Assembly (NCBI GenBank): GCA_003499325.1
Contig: DNIP01000061.1
Location: 1 to 7,401, forward strand
Reading direction: 5' to 3'
DNA from: Oscillospiraceae bacterium
Lineage (GTDB): Bacteria > Bacillota > Clostridia > Oscillospirales > Acutalibacteraceae
Length of the DNA: 7,401 bases
Shown: positions 1 to 5,763 of the stretch, piece by piece
Layout of the letters: each line of letters begins with the position of its first letter
Position numbering within the stretch: the stretch's first letter is position 1
The notes under the pieces: model-generated
Seen by the model: the letters and a program-made list of their open reading frames with translations, nothing else
Database searches by the model: none
What the model was told of the DNA's origin: nothing
Position numbers and translations under genes: made by a program

Positions 1-383
1 ACGTCGGCGGCGCGCTGCATGGTCAAATCGTCGCCCGTCGCCGTGAACATATCGATGAACATCTGGCAGATCTGCTCGACCGCCGCCTCGGCGCACTGGT
101 GCGCCTTGATCAGGTTCTCGATCTCGCCCTTCATAAAGGGATCGGCGATGATCGCGATATGACCCTCTAGGATCTCGGCTTCCTTATCGCCTGTCGATTT
201 TCTGACGGCGTCCGCCTGTTCGAGGGTGTTCTTGGTAAACTGATCGATCGCGTCATGGAAGCGCGCGATCTCAGCGTCTACATCGGCTATTTCACGAGGC
301 GTATAATCCAGCTTGCGATCGAGTATCAGCATCACTCTGCCGATACCGTAGCCATCGGAAACGCCTAATCCTTTCATCATCAT
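1..383 (-). CDS. ptsI: Phosphoenolpyruvate-protein phosphotransferase (PTS Enzyme I), N-terminal part
   Basis: Enzyme I takes phosphate from phosphoenolpyruvate and passes it to HPr in the cytoplasm, the first step of PTS sugar uptake. Only the first ~127 codons are inside the window. The translation starts MMMKGLGVSDGYGIGRV, matching the G-x-x-x-S-x-G-x-A/G-x-G opening of Enzyme I. It continues with the helical HPr-binding segment: AEILEGHIAIIADPFM (about residues 70-85) corresponds to the family's E-I-F-E-A-H-x-x-I-L-x-D-P, and the window ends at MQRAADV, matching the family's R-A-A-D-x. The phosphorylated histidine (near residue 190 in the family) lies beyond the edge. Three in-frame ATGs at 383, 380 and 377 follow an AAAGAGGTGAT ribosome site; 380 or 383 has the best spacing. 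It is the last visible gene of the fru-pts operon. Family assignment is firm; the exact start is open. Confidence 0.93.
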   Translation of the reverse strand, partial: MMMKGLGVSDGYGIGRVMLILDRKLDYTPREIADVDAEIARFHDAIDQFTKNTLEQADAVRKSTGDKEAEILEGHIAIIADPFMKGEIENLIKAHQCAEAAVEQICQMFIDMFTATGDDLTMQRAAD

Positions 384-405
384 TATCACCTCTTTATAAA
401 AATAA

Positions 406-506
406 TGTCACTGCGAACCCGCAAGGATCGGCATTAACGAAACGCCACAACCCTCCGCCCTTCGGGCACCTCCCTTAGAAAAGGGAGGCTTGGGTTCGCA
501 ATGACA
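406..506. repeat. MITE-like 101-bp element in the ptsH-ptsI spacer
   Basis: The ends are a 15-bp inverted repeat matching at 14 of 15 positions: TGTCACTGCGAACCC at 406-420 and the complement of TGTCATTGCGAACCC at 492-506. AATAA lies directly outside both ends (401-405 and 507-511), which looks like a 5-bp target duplication, though the flanks are AT-rich. Inside are a perfect 8-bp hairpin (469-476 with 481-488, loop AGAA) and a small GCCC-TTC-GGGC hairpin (457-467). No reading frame is present. Similar AAGGGAGG-type repeats are, to my knowledge, dispersed in many Clostridia genomes. No U-run follows either hairpin on the minus strand, so it is not an obvious terminator of the operon. Confidence 0.6.
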
Positions 507-519
507 AATAATTCAAATC

Positions 520-783
520 TTATTCGCCGAAGCCGCTCTCGATCATCTCGACCGCTTCAGCCAGCGCCGCGTCTTCCTCAGCGCCGTTGCAGATGACCTC
601 TACCTCGTTGCCGCACTTGATGCAGGCAGCGATAATATTCATCAGGCTCTTTGCGTTGACGTCTTTTCCGTTGACTCTGAGCGTTACGTCGCACGGATGC
701 TTCATCATCGCGGCGGCAAATACATTGGCAGGACGCATATGAAAGCCCTGCGCGTTGACGATTGTGACTTTTTTCGATACCAT
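520..783 (-). CDS. ptsH: Phosphocarrier protein HPr
   Basis: HPr is the small cytoplasmic protein that carries phosphate from Enzyme I to sugar-specific EIIA domains; in Firmicutes it is also phosphorylated on a serine by HPr kinase to signal catabolite repression through CcpA. The 87-residue length is normal. The active histidine is His15 in GFHMRP (most relatives have H-A-R-P), and the regulatory serine is Ser46 in NAKSLMNII. The stop is at 520-522 and the ATG at 783 follows an AAAGGAGA site. It sits 66 bp after fruA and before ptsI, so it belongs to the fructose operon here. Unusual: four cysteines (31, 54, 57, 65), two of them as Cys-Ile-Lys-Cys just after the Ser46 helix, where HPr proteins normally have none. 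Both phosphorylation sites are intact, so it should be functional. Confidence 0.96.
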   Translation of the reverse strand: MVSKKVTIVNAQGFHMRPANVFAAAMMKHPCDVTLRVNGKDVNAKSLMNIIAACIKCGNEVEVICNGAEEDAALAEAVEMIESGFGE

Positions 784-804
784 AATTTTCTCCTTTGGGT
801 TAGA

Positions 805-832
805 TATACAGAGGGGTCGCCCCCTCCGTATA
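805..832 (-). promoter_or_regulatory. Intercistronic hairpin with GCGA tetraloop between fruA and ptsH
   Basis: On the minus strand TATACGGAGGGG, loop GCGA, then CCCCTCTGTATA forms a 12-position stem whose only non-Watson-Crick pair is one G-U wobble. The GCGA loop is a GNRA tetraloop. No U-run follows; the ptsH ribosome site comes about 15 bases later. It is therefore unlikely to be a terminator. It may be an mRNA processing or stabilising structure that lets ptsHI message outlast fruA message; that role is inference. Confidence 0.6.
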
Positions 833-849
833 CCGATAGTTGCAATTGA

Positions 850-2793
850 TTATTCTTCTACGGGCTTCTTAAGGATGGAGAGGAGCAGACCGCCCGCTAC
901 CGCGCCGATGACCAGCGCGAGGAAGTACATGAGGGGCTTGCCGATGGTGGGCAGTACGAAGATACCGCCGTGAGGAGCCATCAGGGTGCAGCCGAACAGA
1001 GCGGACAGCGCGCCCGCGACAGCGGAGCCTACGATGCAAGCGGGGATGACCGGCCACGGATGACCCGCAGCGTAAGGGATCGCACCCTCGGTGATGAAGC
1101 TAAGACCCATGATATAGTTGACGGGACCGTTCTTTCTCTCTTCAGCAGTCCACTTCTTCTTGAAGAAGGTGGTGGACAGCGCGATCGCGATCGGGGGAAC
1201 CATACCGCCGATCATAACGGCAGCCATGATCATGAAGGGGCCTTCGTTGGTGCCGATCGCACCGGAAGCCAGCAGACCAGTCGCGGTAACGTAAGCAGCC
1301 TTGTTGAAGGGGCCGCCCATGTCGATCGCCATCATACCGGCGAGCAGCGCGCATACGGGAACGATGAGAGCGGGATTCTGCGCCATAGCGGATACGCCCT
1401 CAGTCAGCTTGCCGTTGAGCCAGCCGACAATCGGGTTGACAGCGCACATCATGACGCCGACAACGCCGAGACCGACAAGCGGATAGATCAGAACGGGCTT
1501 GATGCCTTCAAGGGCACGCGGCAGATGGTCGCACACCTTTTCGATCATCTTCATCAGCCAGCCTGCGAGGAAGCCTGCGAGCAGAGCGCCGAGGAAGCCG
1601 GAAACCGCGGTGCCGTCGCCGCCGGGAGCAGCGAAGGTGGAGCCGGTAGCCGCCAGCGAGCCGCCGACAAAGCCAACGAGCAGACCGGGACGGTCAGCGA
1701 TGGACTGTCCGATAAAGCCCGCGAGGATCGGGAGCATGAAGCCGAACGCCACGCCGCCGATGGTCTTGAACCAAGCCGCTACGGGAGTAGCCGAACCGAA
1801 GTTGCCGTCCTGCGGAGCGCCGGAGAGCGCGTCGATCAGGAACGCGATCGCGATAAAGATACCGCCCGCGACAACGAACGGAAGCATATGGGAGACGCCG
1901 TTCATCAGGTGCTTATAGAGCTTTCTGCCGAAGCTCTCATCGCCGACGGAGGAGGAGCCGCCCTCAGCCTTTTTGTCGCTGTGGAACACGGGAACCTCCT
2001 TGTTGACGATCTTGTTGATCAGCTCCTGGGGCTTATGGATGCCGTCGGCAACCTTGGTGGAGTAGACGGGCTTGCCGTCAAAGCGAGCGGTCTCAACGCT
2101 CTTGTCAGCCGCGATGATGATACCGTCGCAGTTGGCGATCTCGTCAGCGGTCAGCACGTTCTTTGCGCCGCCGGAGCCGTTGGTCTCGACCTTGATGGAG
2201 ATACCCATCTCGTCGCCTGCCTTTTGCAGGGCTTCCGCCGCCATGTAGGTATGCGCGATACCGGTGGGGCAAGCGGTGACGGCAAGAACCTGATAGCCGT
2301 CTTTCTTTACTGCGGGAGCAGCCGCCTCCTCGGGGAACTGAGCCGCTTCCTGCTTGTCAATAATGTCGAGGAATTCCTTGGGCGTCTTTGCCGCCTTGAG
2401 CTTCGCGGTGAAATCCTCGTGCATCAGCATCTGCATGAGGCGGGCGAGCACCTCCAGGTGAACGTCGCCGTCCATGGTAGCCGCGATCATAAAGATCAGC
2501 TTGCAGGGCGCGCCGTCGGGAGATTCATAATCAACGCCGTCTGGGACTGTGATCGCCGCCAGAGCCGGAGCCTTGACCGCTTTGCTCTTTGCGTGAGGGA
2601 TCGCTACCTCCATACCGATGGCGGTGGTGCCCATCTGTTCACGCTTAAGAATACCTTCCTTGTACGCGGCGGCGTCCTTTAAGTTGCCGCTCTTTTCGTG
2701 CAGAGCAACCAGCGTGTCGATCGCCGCGCTTTTTGATGAAACCTTCGCGCCCAGTTGGATCGCGTCAGCCTTCAACAAATCTGTGATTCGCAT
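850..2793 (-). CDS. fruA: Fructose-specific PTS transporter, fused EIIABC
   Basis: This membrane permease phosphorylates fructose to fructose-1-phosphate during import, using phosphate from HPr. All three domains are fused in the order A-B-C (647 residues). EIIA spans about 1-150, with the phospho-acceptor His67 in EVAIPHAKS. EIIB spans about 167-265, with the active cysteine Cys175 in TACPTGIAHTYMAAEAL. EIIC spans about 292-643 with several hydrophobic segments, conserved DMGGPFNKAAY (491-501), FITEGAIPYA (566-575) and MAPHGGIFV (605-613). An Ala/Glu-rich linker (about 150-165) joins A to B and a Lys/Gly/Ser-rich one (about 272-286) joins B to C. The start at 2793 follows AAAAGGAGAG. It lies 99 bp downstream of fruK, whose substrate it makes. 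The length and all key residues are normal. Fructose is the expected substrate from family and neighbours; a related sugar such as mannose cannot be excluded. Confidence 0.96.
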   Translation of the reverse strand: MRITDLLKADAIQLGAKVSSKSAAIDTLVALHEKSGNLKDAAAYKEGILKREQMGTTAIGMEVAIPHAKSKAVKAPALAAITVPDGVDYESPDGAPCKLIFMIAATMDGDVHLEVLARLMQMLMHEDFTAKLKAAKTPKEFLDIIDKQEAAQFPEEAAAPAVKKDGYQVLAVTACPTGIAHTYMAAEALQKAGDEMGISIKVETNGSGGAKNVLTADEIANCDGIIIAADKSVETARFDGKPVYSTKVADGIHKPQELINKIVNKEVPVFHSDKKAEGGSSSVGDESFGRKLYKHLMNGVSHMLPFVVAGGIFIAIAFLIDALSGAPQDGNFGSATPVAAWFKTIGGVAFGFMLPILAGFIGQSIADRPGLLVGFVGGSLAATGSTFAAPGGDGTAVSGFLGALLAGFLAGWLMKMIEKVCDHLPRALEGIKPVLIYPLVGLGVVGVMMCAVNPIVGWLNGKLTEGVSAMAQNPALIVPVCALLAGMMAIDMGGPFNKAAYVTATGLLASGAIGTNEGPFMIMAAVMIGGMVPPIAIALSTTFFKKKWTAEERKNGPVNYIMGLSFITEGAIPYAAGHPWPVIPACIVGSAVAGALSALFGCTLMAPHGGIFVLPTIGKPLMYFLALVIGAVAGGLLLSILKKPVEE

Positions 2794-2892
2794 AAAAACT
2801 CTCCTTTTCTATTTATTTTTGGATTTATGCCGTTATCAGTGCCATCCAGAGCTTTTCCGTGATGAATGACAATAATTACCTGAATTAATGTG

Positions 2893-3798
2893 TTACTTGA
2901 GCTGGGCAAAGACCTCGTCGATCTTCGCTCTGGTCGCCAGACCCGGCAGGAACGACGTTGCGTTGCCGCAGGCCGAGCCGAGCCTGAGCGCGTAGCCGTA
3001 ATCGCCTGTCTTGAGGTAGCCCGCCATGAAGCCCGCTACCATGCTGTCGCCCGCGCCGACGGTGTTGAGAACCGGCTGCTTTAAGACGCCGCAGGTGTGG
3101 GTCGCGCCTGTTTCATCGAGCAGGAACGCACCCTGGCGTCCGAGGGATACGATGACGTTGCGCGCGCCCATCTCTTGGAGCTTGCCGGCGTACTTCTCGA
3201 CGTCGGCGGCGGTCTCGACCTCCGCGTGGAAGATCTCGGAGAGTTCCAGACGGTTGGGCTTGATCAGGAAGGGGTGCTTGCTCAGCGAGTTGACCAGCAG
3301 CTGACGGGTTGCGTCAACGGCGATCATGATCTTCTTATCCTTGACGCGCTCGAGCATCCGCTCATAGATATCGTCGGGGCAGGTCTTGGGGATACTGCCC
3401 GCGAGGACTAAGGTATCGCCGTCACGGAGCTGATCGAGCTTTTTCATCAGCTCATCGAGCGCAGAGTCGGGGATATCGGGGCCCTGACCGTTGATCTCGG
3501 TCTCGCCGCCCGCCTTGATCTTGATATTGATACGCGTGAAGCCCTCGTCCAGATGGATGAAATCGGTATGGATGCGAGGATGGCGCAGGCCTTTTTCGAT
3601 CGCCTCACCGGTGAAGCCGGCTACAAATCCGAACGCGGTGCTGTCTAAGTCCAGCTCCGCCAACACCTGGGAGACGTTAAGCCCCTTGCCGCCAAAATAG
3701 AATTCCTCACTGTCGGTGCGGTTGGTCGTGTTGGAGCGCATGCTCGACATACGCACGATATAGTCGATCGACGGGTTGAGCGTTACGGTATAAATCAT
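2893..3798 (-). CDS. fruK: 1-phosphofructokinase
   Basis: FruK phosphorylates fructose-1-phosphate with ATP to fructose-1,6-bisphosphate, feeding glycolysis from the cytoplasm. The 301-residue protein is a PfkB/ribokinase-family sugar kinase. It has the N-terminal TLNPSIDYIV (5-14), the glycine-rich GGKGLNVSQVL (36-46) and the C-terminal signature NTVGAGDSMVAGFMAGY (245-261), in which Asp251 is the expected catalytic base. KPNRLELSEIF (180-190) also matches the family. TLNPSID and GGKGLNVS are typical of the FruK/LacC branch, and the adjacent FruA makes 1-phosphofructokinase more likely than tagatose-6-phosphate kinase. The ATG at 3798 overlaps the fruR stop in an ATGA, which indicates coupled translation; its ribosome site AAGGAGGTAAAG lies inside the end of fruR. 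The length is normal and no defects are seen. Confidence 0.95.
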   Translation of the reverse strand: MIYTVTLNPSIDYIVRMSSMRSNTTNRTDSEEFYFGGKGLNVSQVLAELDLDSTAFGFVAGFTGEAIEKGLRHPRIHTDFIHLDEGFTRINIKIKAGGETEINGQGPDIPDSALDELMKKLDQLRDGDTLVLAGSIPKTCPDDIYERMLERVKDKKIMIAVDATRQLLVNSLSKHPFLIKPNRLELSEIFHAEVETAADVEKYAGKLQEMGARNVIVSLGRQGAFLLDETGATHTCGVLKQPVLNTVGAGDSMVAGFMAGYLKTGDYGYALRLGSACGNATSFLPGLATRAKIDEVFAQLK

Positions 3799-4544
3799 TT
3801 CTTTACCTCCTTGACGATGGTGATCTCACTGTATTTGTTATCCGGACAGTCATCGGTGATGATACATCCGACTCTTAACGGAGCAAAGGTCACGGCGCAC
3901 ACCTTGCGGAATTTGGTGTGATCCGCGAGGACAAAGGACATGTAGCTGTTATGGATCGCCGCTTCCTTAAGGCGGGCTTCATCGATATCGGGGGTGGTAA
4001 AGCCCGCGGTGATATCGATACCGTTGGTGCCCATGAATGCCTTGGTAAAATTCATGCCCTCTAGGCTCTTGATGCCGTTTGTGCCGACGACCGCCTCGGT
4101 CAGCGGCTTGATCCTGCCGCCAATGATGTAGGTCTCAAAGCCCTTATGGGTGAGCTTTTGGGCGTGGATGATGCCGTTGGTCACATAGGTCGCCTTGTTG
4201 TTGTCGATGAAGTCGATCAGCCGCGCGGTGGTGGTACCAGCGTCGATGAACACAAAGTCGTCGTCATGGATCAGGGTCGCGGCATACTGCGCGATCGCCG
4301 TCTTTTCCTCCCCCATGGTGTTCATGCGGTTCGCAACGCCCGTTTCAAAGATACCGGAGCTGCGCGTCAACGCGGTGGCGCCGCCGAACACCTTATTGAG
4401 CTTGCCCATCTCGGCGAGCGCGTTTAAGTCGCGGCGGATCGTGGATTCGGAGATGTTCAGCTGTCGGGAAAGCTCCGCTACGGTGACCGCGTTGCGGTCG
4501 TCCAAAATCTGTAGGATCCTCCGATATCTTTCCTCGGTCAGCAT
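3795..4544 (-). CDS. fruR: DeoR-family transcriptional regulator of the fructose operon
   Basis: A 249-residue cytoplasmic DNA-binding regulator, expected to sense a phosphorylated sugar (probably fructose-1-phosphate) and control this operon. The N-terminus (about 1-56) is a DeoR helix-turn-helix: LTEERYRRILQIL, then VTVAELSRQLNISESTIRRD. The C-terminal DeoRC sensor half shows FIDAGTTT, VTNGIIHAQKL, IIGGRIKPLTEAVVG, MGTNGID and ADHTKF. An in-frame ATG at 4583 would add 13 residues, but it lies upstream of the predicted transcription start (about 4559). The ATG at 4544 has an AGAGGTG site 6 bases before it and gives the usual family opening M-L-x-E-E-R, so I use 4544. The gene is first in the operon and translationally overlaps fruK. 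Operator-like repeats in its promoter suggest autoregulation. The family call is firm; the name FruR rests on context. Confidence 0.93.
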   Translation of the reverse strand: MLTEERYRRILQILDDRNAVTVAELSRQLNISESTIRRDLNALAEMGKLNKVFGGATALTRSSGIFETGVANRMNTMGEEKTAIAQYAATLIHDDDFVFIDAGTTTARLIDFIDNNKATYVTNGIIHAQKLTHKGFETYIIGGRIKPLTEAVVGTNGIKSLEGMNFTKAFMGTNGIDITAGFTTPDIDEARLKEAAIHNSYMSFVLADHTKFRKVCAVTFAPLRVGCIITDDCPDNKYSEITIVKEVKK

Positions 4545-4565
4545 CTGTCTCACCTCTCTGATTGC

Positions 4566-4593
4566 ATTATACCACCCACTCAATCAAAGTCAA
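4566..4593 (-). promoter_or_regulatory. Promoter of the fruR-fruK-fruA-ptsH-ptsI operon
   Basis: On the minus strand a -35 box TTGACT (4593-4588) is followed, after 16 bases, by a perfect -10 box TATAAT (4571-4566). Transcription should begin near 4559, leaving a leader of about 15 bases before the fruR ATG at 4544. No comparable promoter was seen between the downstream genes. Confidence 0.85.
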
Positions 4594-4598
4594 GCAAA
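4580..4598 (-). promoter_or_regulatory. Candidate FruR operator: 10-bp direct repeat over the -35 box
   Basis: On the minus strand TTTGCTTGA (4598-4590) is repeated as TTTGATTGA (4588-4580), 8 of 9 bases equal, with a 10-bp period that is about one helical turn. It covers the -35 box TTGACT, so a bound protein would block RNA polymerase. Binding by FruR is inferred from position only. Confidence 0.45.
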
Positions 4599-4613
4599 TT
4601 CAGTCATTTATTT

Positions 4614-4635
4614 TCACAAAAGCAACGATTTGTGA
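4614..4635. promoter_or_regulatory. 22-bp inverted repeat upstream of the fruR promoter
   Basis: TCACAAA (4614-4620) and TTTGTGA (4629-4635) form perfect 7-bp half-sites separated by 8 bases. The centre lies about 65 bp upstream of the predicted start, a normal position for an activator or auxiliary operator. The half-site order is opposite to a CRP box (TGTGA-N6-TCACA), and it does not fit the cre consensus for CcpA. The protein that binds is unknown. Confidence 0.4.
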
Positions 4636-4734
4636 GTTGTTCTAAAAGGTGTTGAAATATTTTATCTATAATGTACAAGCGGATTTCGGGGTGCTTGCTC
4701 GAGTTTGCTCATTTTGGGCGGGAAGGGAGAATCA

Positions 4735-4766
4735 CTTAAGACTGAAAATTGAATAATGAATCATAC
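4735..4766 (-). repeat. AT-rich tail repeat after the tRNA terminator
   Basis: On the minus strand this reads TATGATTCATTATTCA followed by ATTTTCAGTCTT. The same 16 bases followed by a G/A-TTTTCAGTCTT block occur at 6651-6685, and a close form at 5733-5763. In all three places the tail is on the 3' side of a strong hairpin when read in its own direction. See the hairpin-tail finding. Confidence 0.6.
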
Positions 4767-4800
4767 AAAAAAGTCCTGCCGCAATGCAGCAGGACTTTTT
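4767..4800 (-). terminator. Intrinsic terminator of the tRNA-Val gene
   Basis: AAAAAGTCCTGC (4768-4779) pairs perfectly with GCAGGACTTTTT (4789-4800) around a 9-base loop. On the minus strand the GC-rich core is followed by a run of six T's (4772-4767), a classic Rho-independent terminator two bases beyond the tRNA CCA end. The symmetric A/T flanks mean it could also stop plus-strand transcription. Confidence 0.9.
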
Positions 4801-4802
4801 GA

Positions 4803-4879
4803 TGGTGGAGACTGCTGGACTTGAACCAGTGACCTCCTGCGTGTGAAGCAGGCGCTCTCACCAGCTGAGCTAAGCCTCC
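4803..4879 (-). tRNA. tRNA-Val (anticodon CAC)
   Basis: The minus strand folds as a 77-base cloverleaf that reads GUG valine codons. The acceptor stem is GGAGGCT with AGTCTCC (one G-U pair), followed by discriminator A and an encoded CCA (4805-4803). The D arm contains AGCTCAGCTGGTGAGAGC. The anticodon stem is CCTGC/GCAGG with loop TTCACAC, placing anticodon CAC at 4845-4843. The T arm is ACTGG-TTCAAGT-CCAGC, with an A-C mismatch at its outermost pair. It has its own promoter and terminator and is a single-gene unit. Confidence 0.95.
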
Positions 4880-4896
4880 GTATTCAACTGTTCTTT

Positions 4897-4925
4897 ATTG
4901 TACTCCATTGTTTTCACGATGTCAA
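4897..4925 (-). promoter_or_regulatory. Promoter of tRNA-Val
   Basis: On the minus strand a consensus -35 box TTGACA (4925-4920) and a -10 box TACAAT (4902-4897) are separated by exactly 17 bases. Transcription should start near 4890, about 11 bases before the mature tRNA 5' end. This is a strong constitutive promoter pattern. Confidence 0.88.
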
Positions 4926-4964
4926 GTCTCAAACGAATTCTTTTATCGGTATATATCGATGATC

Positions 4965-5049
4965 GGAAAGGTTTCGGTACGGCGGGCACGCGTGACAGAA
5001 GCGTTTGTTTCCTATCTCACGCTTTCGATGGTAGATACGCCCGTCAACT
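4965..5049. repeat. Degenerate left half-unit of the repeat array
   Basis: GGAAAGGTTTCGGTACG (4965-4981) is identical to 6506-6522. The following GGTACGGCG...GCACGCGTG, TTTCCTATCTCA and ACGCCCGTCA blocks match, with changes and deletions, the interior of the type-1 inverted pairs at 5260-5385 and 5557-5694. This is therefore an older, eroded copy. No gene is seen here. Confidence 0.55.
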
Positions 5050-5088
5050 CGGTACGTCAAACACGCGTGTTCAAATGCCGTACCCTAC
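5050..5088 (-). repeat. REP-like unit, type 1 (long form)
   Basis: On the minus strand GTAG is followed by GGTACG, an inner palindrome ACACGCGTGT, then CGTACC and G. The outer 6-bp stem GGTACG/CGTACC and inner palindrome can fold as one interrupted hairpin. It is the intact right partner of the eroded copy at 4976. Confidence 0.6.
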
Positions 5089-5136
5089 AATGGAGTTGAT
5101 CTGCTTCGCGGTGGATGACATTTAGCGGCAAGGTCA

Positions 5137-5207
5137 CGGGAGGGGCAAGCCCCTCCCCTACAATAAACGTTGCAGTGAAATTGTAGGGGAGTGCCTTGGC
5201 GCTCCCG
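5137..5207. repeat. Inverted pair of REP-like units, type 2 (BIME-like)
   Basis: The minus-strand unit 5161-5137 is GTAG followed by GGGAGGGGC-TT-GCCCCTCCC and G, a perfect 9-bp stem. The plus-strand unit 5183-5207 is GTAG followed by GGGAGTGCC-TT-GGCGCTCCC and G, a 9-bp stem with one wobble. Between them CCTACAAT and ATTGTAGG pair around a 15-base loop, so the pair can form three hairpins in a row. This is the layout of paired REPs. Confidence 0.65.
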
Positions 5208-5259
5208 CGGCAGGGTGTGGGATCATGAAGCACGTCAGTTGAGGAAAACAGGCATTTCC

Positions 5260-5385
5260 GTAGGGTACGGCGCTTGACACGCGTGTCCGGCGTACCGCAT
5301 GGCGGGAGCGTTATATTTCCTATCTCATGTTCTCGATCACGAAAACGCCCGTCATACTCGGTACGTCATAAATGCCGTACCCTAC
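5260..5385. repeat. Inverted pair of REP-like units, type 1
   Basis: The plus unit 5260-5297 begins GTAGGGTACGGC and holds the inner palindrome GACACGCGTGTC before GGCGTACCG. The minus unit 5385-5359 begins GTAGGGTACGGC too but lacks the inner palindrome. The outer 12 bp of the 126-bp pair are perfect inverted repeats, and the interior (GGCGGGAGCGTT versus the complement of AACGCCCGTC) continues as an imperfect palindrome. Confidence 0.65.
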
Positions 5386-5433
5386 AATGGGGTTGATCTG
5401 CTTCGCGGTGAATGACATTTAGCGGCAAGGTCA

Positions 5434-5504
5434 CGGGAGGGGCAAGCCCCTCCCCTACAGTAAACGTTGCAGTGAAATTGTAGGGGAGCGCCTCGGTGCT
5501 CCCG
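5434..5504. repeat. Inverted pair of REP-like units, type 2 (second copy)
   Basis: Same structure as 5137-5207, one 297-bp period later. The plus unit 5480-5504 reads GTAG then GGGAGCGCC-TC-GGTGCTCCC and G. Compared with the first copy, three bases differ in this hairpin, two of them in the stem, and pairing is kept by moving the wobble pair. Confidence 0.65.
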
Positions 5505-5556
5505 CGGCAGGGCGTGGGATCATGAAGCACGTCAGTTGAGGAGAACAGGCATTTCC

Positions 5557-5694
5557 GTAGGGTACGGCGCTTGACACGCGTGTCCGACGTACCGCATGGC
5601 GGGAGCGTTATATTTCCTATCTCATGTTCTCGATCACGAAAACGCCCGTCATACTCGGTACGTCAAACACGCGTGTTCAAATGCCGTACCCTAC
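5557..5694. repeat. Inverted pair of REP-like units, type 1 (second copy, long arms)
   Basis: Both arms are the long form: plus 5557-5594 and minus 5694-5656. They agree over about 38 bp (GTAGGGTACGGC, TTGA, ACACGCGTGT, GACGTACCG) apart from a 2-base gap and a few transitions. The whole 138 bp is an imperfect palindrome, resembling a MITE. Its right end abuts the hairpin at 5697. Confidence 0.65.
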
Positions 5695-5696
5695 GC

Positions 5697-5763
5697 AACA
5701 GCACCCCGATCATCGGATGATCGGGGCGCTGTTCATTATTCATTATTCAGTTTTCAGTCTTCA
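5697..5763. terminator. Hairpin plus AT-rich tail module abutting the holin stop
   Basis: AACAGCACCCCGATCAT (5697-5713) pairs with the complement at 5717-5733, giving 17 positions with one A-C mismatch and a 3-base loop. It is followed on the plus strand by TTCATTATTCATTATTCA and GTTTTCAGTCTTCAG. The hairpin would be transcribed just after the holin on the minus strand and may end that transcript, but no real U-run follows in that direction. The tail is T-rich only on the plus strand. Termination is therefore plausible, not shown. Confidence 0.5.

Larger units (their letters stand above)
5048..5694. repeat. Tandem array of a 297-bp unit, about 2.2 copies
   Basis: The unit beginning TTTAGCGGCA at 5121 begins again at 5418, and the segment 5048-5120 matches 5345-5417. 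Over the shared ~265 bp of the two full units (up to the last REP) I count seven substitutions, all of them transitions. There is also a 12-bp indel: AACACGCGTGTT is present at 5060-5071 and in the last copy but absent from the middle one at about 5365. The unit contains two inverted REP-like pairs and no plausible gene. The array ends sharply at 5694, where a hairpin-tail module follows. Confidence 0.85.

Noticed and set aside
970..2682. 570-codon plus-strand frame opposite fruA
   Set aside because: It is the antisense shadow of the strongly conserved EIIABC gene; its product is rich in Arg, Asp, Gly and His and shows no domain.
2794..2892. Regulatory element or repeat in the fruA-fruK spacer
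   Set aside because: The 99-bp spacer contains the fruA ribosome site (AAAAGGAGAG) and a TGTCATTC string vaguely like the repeat ends elsewhere, but no clear hairpin, promoter or second copy.
4652..4672. Possible plus-strand promoter TTGAAA ... TATAAT
   Set aside because: The boxes are only 9 bases apart, and no plus-strand gene follows before the tRNA terminator.
4898..5125. Short plus-strand frames just right of the tRNA
   Set aside because: They run over the tRNA promoter and the eroded repeat copy, and no ribosome site or conserved sequence supports them.
5048..5694. CRISPR array
   Set aside because: The repeated unit is 297 bp, the parts between the short hairpins are themselves repeated and not unique spacers, and no cas gene is visible.
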